DNA of 7,572 nt from contig CAZXWI010000074.1 in assembly GCA_964644555.1 (NCBI GenBank), positions 1 to 7,572 on the forward strand, in the 5' to 3' direction. Shown one piece after another: positions 5,853 to 7,572 of this stretch (positions within the stretch are counted from its first letter, which is position 1; every line of letters begins with the position of its first letter). Made by a program: the position numbers and the translations under genes. Source of the stretch: RUG14186 sp964644555. Lineage in GTDB: Bacteria; Bacillota; Clostridia; Eubacteriales; Anaerofustaceae. The notes beneath the pieces were generated by a model. The model made no database searches. It had not been told where the DNA came from and worked only from the letters and a program-made list of their open reading frames with translations.

Positions 5853-7526
5853 TTATTTTGAAATAAGTTGCTTGCAACTTTCTTTTAAATTGTTTGCAAT
5901 CTCTTCGGCTTCTTCGGGGGAAGCACCGACTGAGGTTATATACATTTTCAGTTTCGGCTCCGTGCCGGACGGGCGAACGATTACACTGCATTTATCTTGC
6001 AAAGTGTATTTCAGCACATTGCTTTTCGGAAGATGGGTTTCGTCAAGCAAATAATCGGTTATTGCAATAACGCTCTTGTTTGCAAAGTCTTTGGGTGGGC
6101 ATATTCGCAGTTTTTCCAATATATTTGTCATTTCCTGCATACCGAGTTCACCCTCAAATGCGGTGTTTAATACTTCGCTTTTATAACAGCCGTATTTTTC
6201 GAATAAACTGTTTCGTATGTCTATAAGGGATTTACCGTCTTTTTTATAGTACGATGCCATTTCGCATATGAGCATACATGCGTTGACTGCGTCCTTATCT
6301 CGTACAAAGCCTCCCGATAAATATCCGCAGCTTTCTTCGTAGCCGAAAATGAAGCGGTCATCCTCGTTACTTTTTTCAAGCTTATTTATAACTTCCCCTA
6401 TGTATTTAAACCCTGTAAGCACATTTACGGTTTGCACATTGTAATTATCGGCAACAGCTTCTGCCATTGGCGTGGTAACAATGGTTTTTACCGCTATCGG
6501 GTTGTTGTTAAGCTTACCTTCTTTTGCTTTTACTTCGCAAATAAATTCAAGGAGCATAGCGCCCATTTCATTGCCGCTTATAAATACGGTTTCTCCGGAT
6601 TTGCTCAGCACCGCAGCGCCCACTCTGTCGCAGTCGGGGTCGGTGGCAAGGCAGAAGTCTGCATTTGTTTCTTTCATTAGTTTTACCGCAAGTGACATAG
6701 CTTCGTTGTTTTCAGGGTTCGGATATGTGCAAGTGGTAAAATTTTTATCGGGCATTTCCTGTTCGGGAACTACCGCTACATTCACATTCCCAATTCTTTT
6801 GAGAATTTCTCTTACCGGAATATTGCCCGTTCCGTTAAGCGGAGTGTAGACAACATTGATATTGGTTTCGGGCTTTATGATGCTCTCGGATAAAACCGCT
6901 TCGTAATATTTTTCTATGGTATCGTCTTTGATATATTCGATAGTGCCATTTTTTACATAATCGAGAAAATCGTACTCGGTTTTTGCGAACAAATCACTTT
7001 GCTCAATAAGCTTTGATATCTCTTCGGCAACTTCGGTGGATATTTGACACCCTGTGTTGTCATATACCTTATATCCGTTATATTTTGCCGGATTATGGCT
7101 TGCGGTGATAACGATTCCTGCATCTAATTTAAGTTCTCTTACCGCAAATGAAAGCATTGGGGTGGGCATAAGTGTATCGTAAATATACACATGGCAGCCG
7201 CCCTGTGCAAGAAAGAGTGCCGCTGTTTGTGCAAATTCAAGTGACATATTCCTGCTGTCGTATGCTATTGCGGCTTTGGGGGAGTCGGATTTGCTTTTTA
7301 AATATTTGCAAAGTCCCTGAGTCGCTCTGGCAACGGTGTAGATATTCATGCGGTTCGTTCCTGCACCGATAACACCTCTTAGTCCTGCTGTGCCGAATTC
7401 CAAATCGGTGTAGAATGCATCGTTTTGAAGGTCGGCATCATTTTTCATTATTTCCAGTTCTTCTTTTAATTCGTCCGATAAATCGGGTTGGCTTAGCCAT
7501 TGTTGAAATTTGCCTGTAATTTCCAT
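5853..7526 (-). CDS. pgcA: Phosphoglucomutase/phosphomannomutase (alpha-D-phosphohexomutase)
   Basis: This 557-residue cytoplasmic enzyme interconverts hexose 1- and 6-phosphates, most likely glucose, linking glycolysis to UDP-glucose and envelope polymers. All four active-site elements are present in family order. They are the phosphoserine loop TASHNP (141-146, Ser143), the magnesium loop DPDCDR (296-301), the sugar-binding GYEES (395-399) and the phosphate-binding RPSGTEPK (518-525). The N-terminal segment EFGTAGLRG (43-51) is also typical. Length and order match the Bacillus PgcA type (about 560-580 residues), though glucose versus mannose preference cannot be read from sequence. An in-frame TAG lies 15 nt upstream of the ATG, so no earlier start is available. 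Unlike the other genes it has no Shine-Dalgarno, and TATAAT ends 6 nt before the ATG. It converges on the FliB-like gene. Confidence 0.95.
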   Translation of the reverse strand: MEITGKFQQWLSQPDLSDELKEELEIMKNDADLQNDAFYTDLEFGTAGLRGVIGAGTNRMNIYTVARATQGLCKYLKSKSDSPKAAIAYDSRNMSLEFAQTAALFLAQGGCHVYIYDTLMPTPMLSFAVRELKLDAGIVITASHNPAKYNGYKVYDNTGCQISTEVAEEISKLIEQSDLFAKTEYDFLDYVKNGTIEYIKDDTIEKYYEAVLSESIIKPETNINVVYTPLNGTGNIPVREILKRIGNVNVAVVPEQEMPDKNFTTCTYPNPENNEAMSLAVKLMKETNADFCLATDPDCDRVGAAVLSKSGETVFISGNEMGAMLLEFICEVKAKEGKLNNNPIAVKTIVTTPMAEAVADNYNVQTVNVLTGFKYIGEVINKLEKSNEDDRFIFGYEESCGYLSGGFVRDKDAVNACMLICEMASYYKKDGKSLIDIRNSLFEKYGCYKSEVLNTAFEGELGMQEMTNILEKLRICPPKDFANKSVIAITDYLLDETHLPKSNVLKYTLQDKCSVIVRPSGTEPKLKMYITSVGASPEEAEEIANNLKESCKQLISK

Positions 7527-7532
7527 AGCTAC

Positions 7533-7538
7533 ATTATA
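7533..7538 (-). promoter_or_regulatory. TATAAT box immediately upstream of the mutase start
   Basis: On the - strand an exact TATAAT ends 6 nt before the mutase ATG. If it is the -10 element, transcription would begin at or within a base or two of the ATG. No good -35 lies 16-18 bp upstream (the - strand reads CTCCTT at 17 bp) and no TGn extension is present, so support is limited. Confidence 0.35.
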
Positions 7539-7555
7539 CTACTAAATAAAATATT

Positions 7556-7561
7556 AAGGAG
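7556..7561 (+). promoter_or_regulatory. Possible ribosome binding site of a divergent gene beyond the window
   Basis: AAGGAG on the + strand lies 11 nt before the window's right edge, in the AT-rich spacer upstream of the mutase gene. It would suit a + strand gene starting at or just past the edge. No start codon is visible inside the window. Confidence 0.35.
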
Positions 7562-7572
7562 TAATATTATAA

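Noticed and set aside
5865..5886. 16-bp palindrome AAGTTGCTTGCAACTT followed by TCTTTT, a possible second terminator for the FliB-like gene.
   Set aside because: It lies inside the mutase coding region, its loop is very tight, and a better terminator lies 20 bp before it. At most it is a backup site.
6472..6849. Open reading frame of 125 codons on the + strand opposite the mutase gene.
   Set aside because: It is antisense to conserved mutase motifs, without ribosome site or recognisable protein features.
1..7572. CRISPR array, insertion sequence, prophage, toxin-antitoxin or defence genes.
   Set aside because: No regularly spaced repeats, transposase, integrase, nuclease or small paired genes are visible on either strand.

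Overview
The window looks like chromosomal DNA of a low-GC Gram-positive bacterium, most likely a Clostridia-type Firmicute. The signs are an AT-rich sequence, strong AGGAGG-like ribosome binding sites before most genes, consensus sigma-A promoter boxes, compact hairpin-plus-T terminators, an oxygen-sensitive iron-sulfur serine dehydratase, and a FliB-type cysteine-rich protein of a kind common in clostridial genomes. The assignment rests on these general traits; no rRNA or marker gene is present.

Layout, left to right. Positions 1-409 hold no convincing gene. They contain two terminator-like hairpins (113-139 and 287-318) that bracket an unassigned inverted-repeat element (166-230), then a good promoter (358-386) for a ROK-family sugar kinase (410-1351, +). 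A shared bidirectional terminator (1368-1398) separates the kinase from a convergent single-chain L-serine dehydratase (1391-2593, -). A 169-bp divergent spacer then holds a perfect-consensus promoter (TTGACA, 16 bp, TATAAT) for an OmpR-type response regulator (2763-3443, +). Its sensor kinase (3436-4758, +) overlaps it by 8 bp. A FliB-like cysteine-rich protein (4819-5769, +) follows after 60 bp, with no terminator seen between them. A second shared terminator (5813-5848) separates it from a convergent phosphoglucomutase/phosphomannomutase (5853-7526, -).

The two outer enzymes fit together: a ROK kinase can make hexose 6-phosphate and the mutase interconverts hexose 6- and 1-phosphates, feeding glycolysis or envelope sugar synthesis. 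The serine dehydratase yields pyruvate and ammonia. The two-component system probably senses an extracellular or membrane signal. Its targets are unknown, though the FliB-like gene may be in its transcript.

Most of the window is ordinary housekeeping and regulatory content. The points most worth a second look are the structured element between terminators upstream of the ROK gene, the FliB-like gene with no flagellar neighbour, and the mutase start codon, which has no Shine-Dalgarno and a TATAAT box only 6 nt upstream. I do not see a clearly new multi-gene system.
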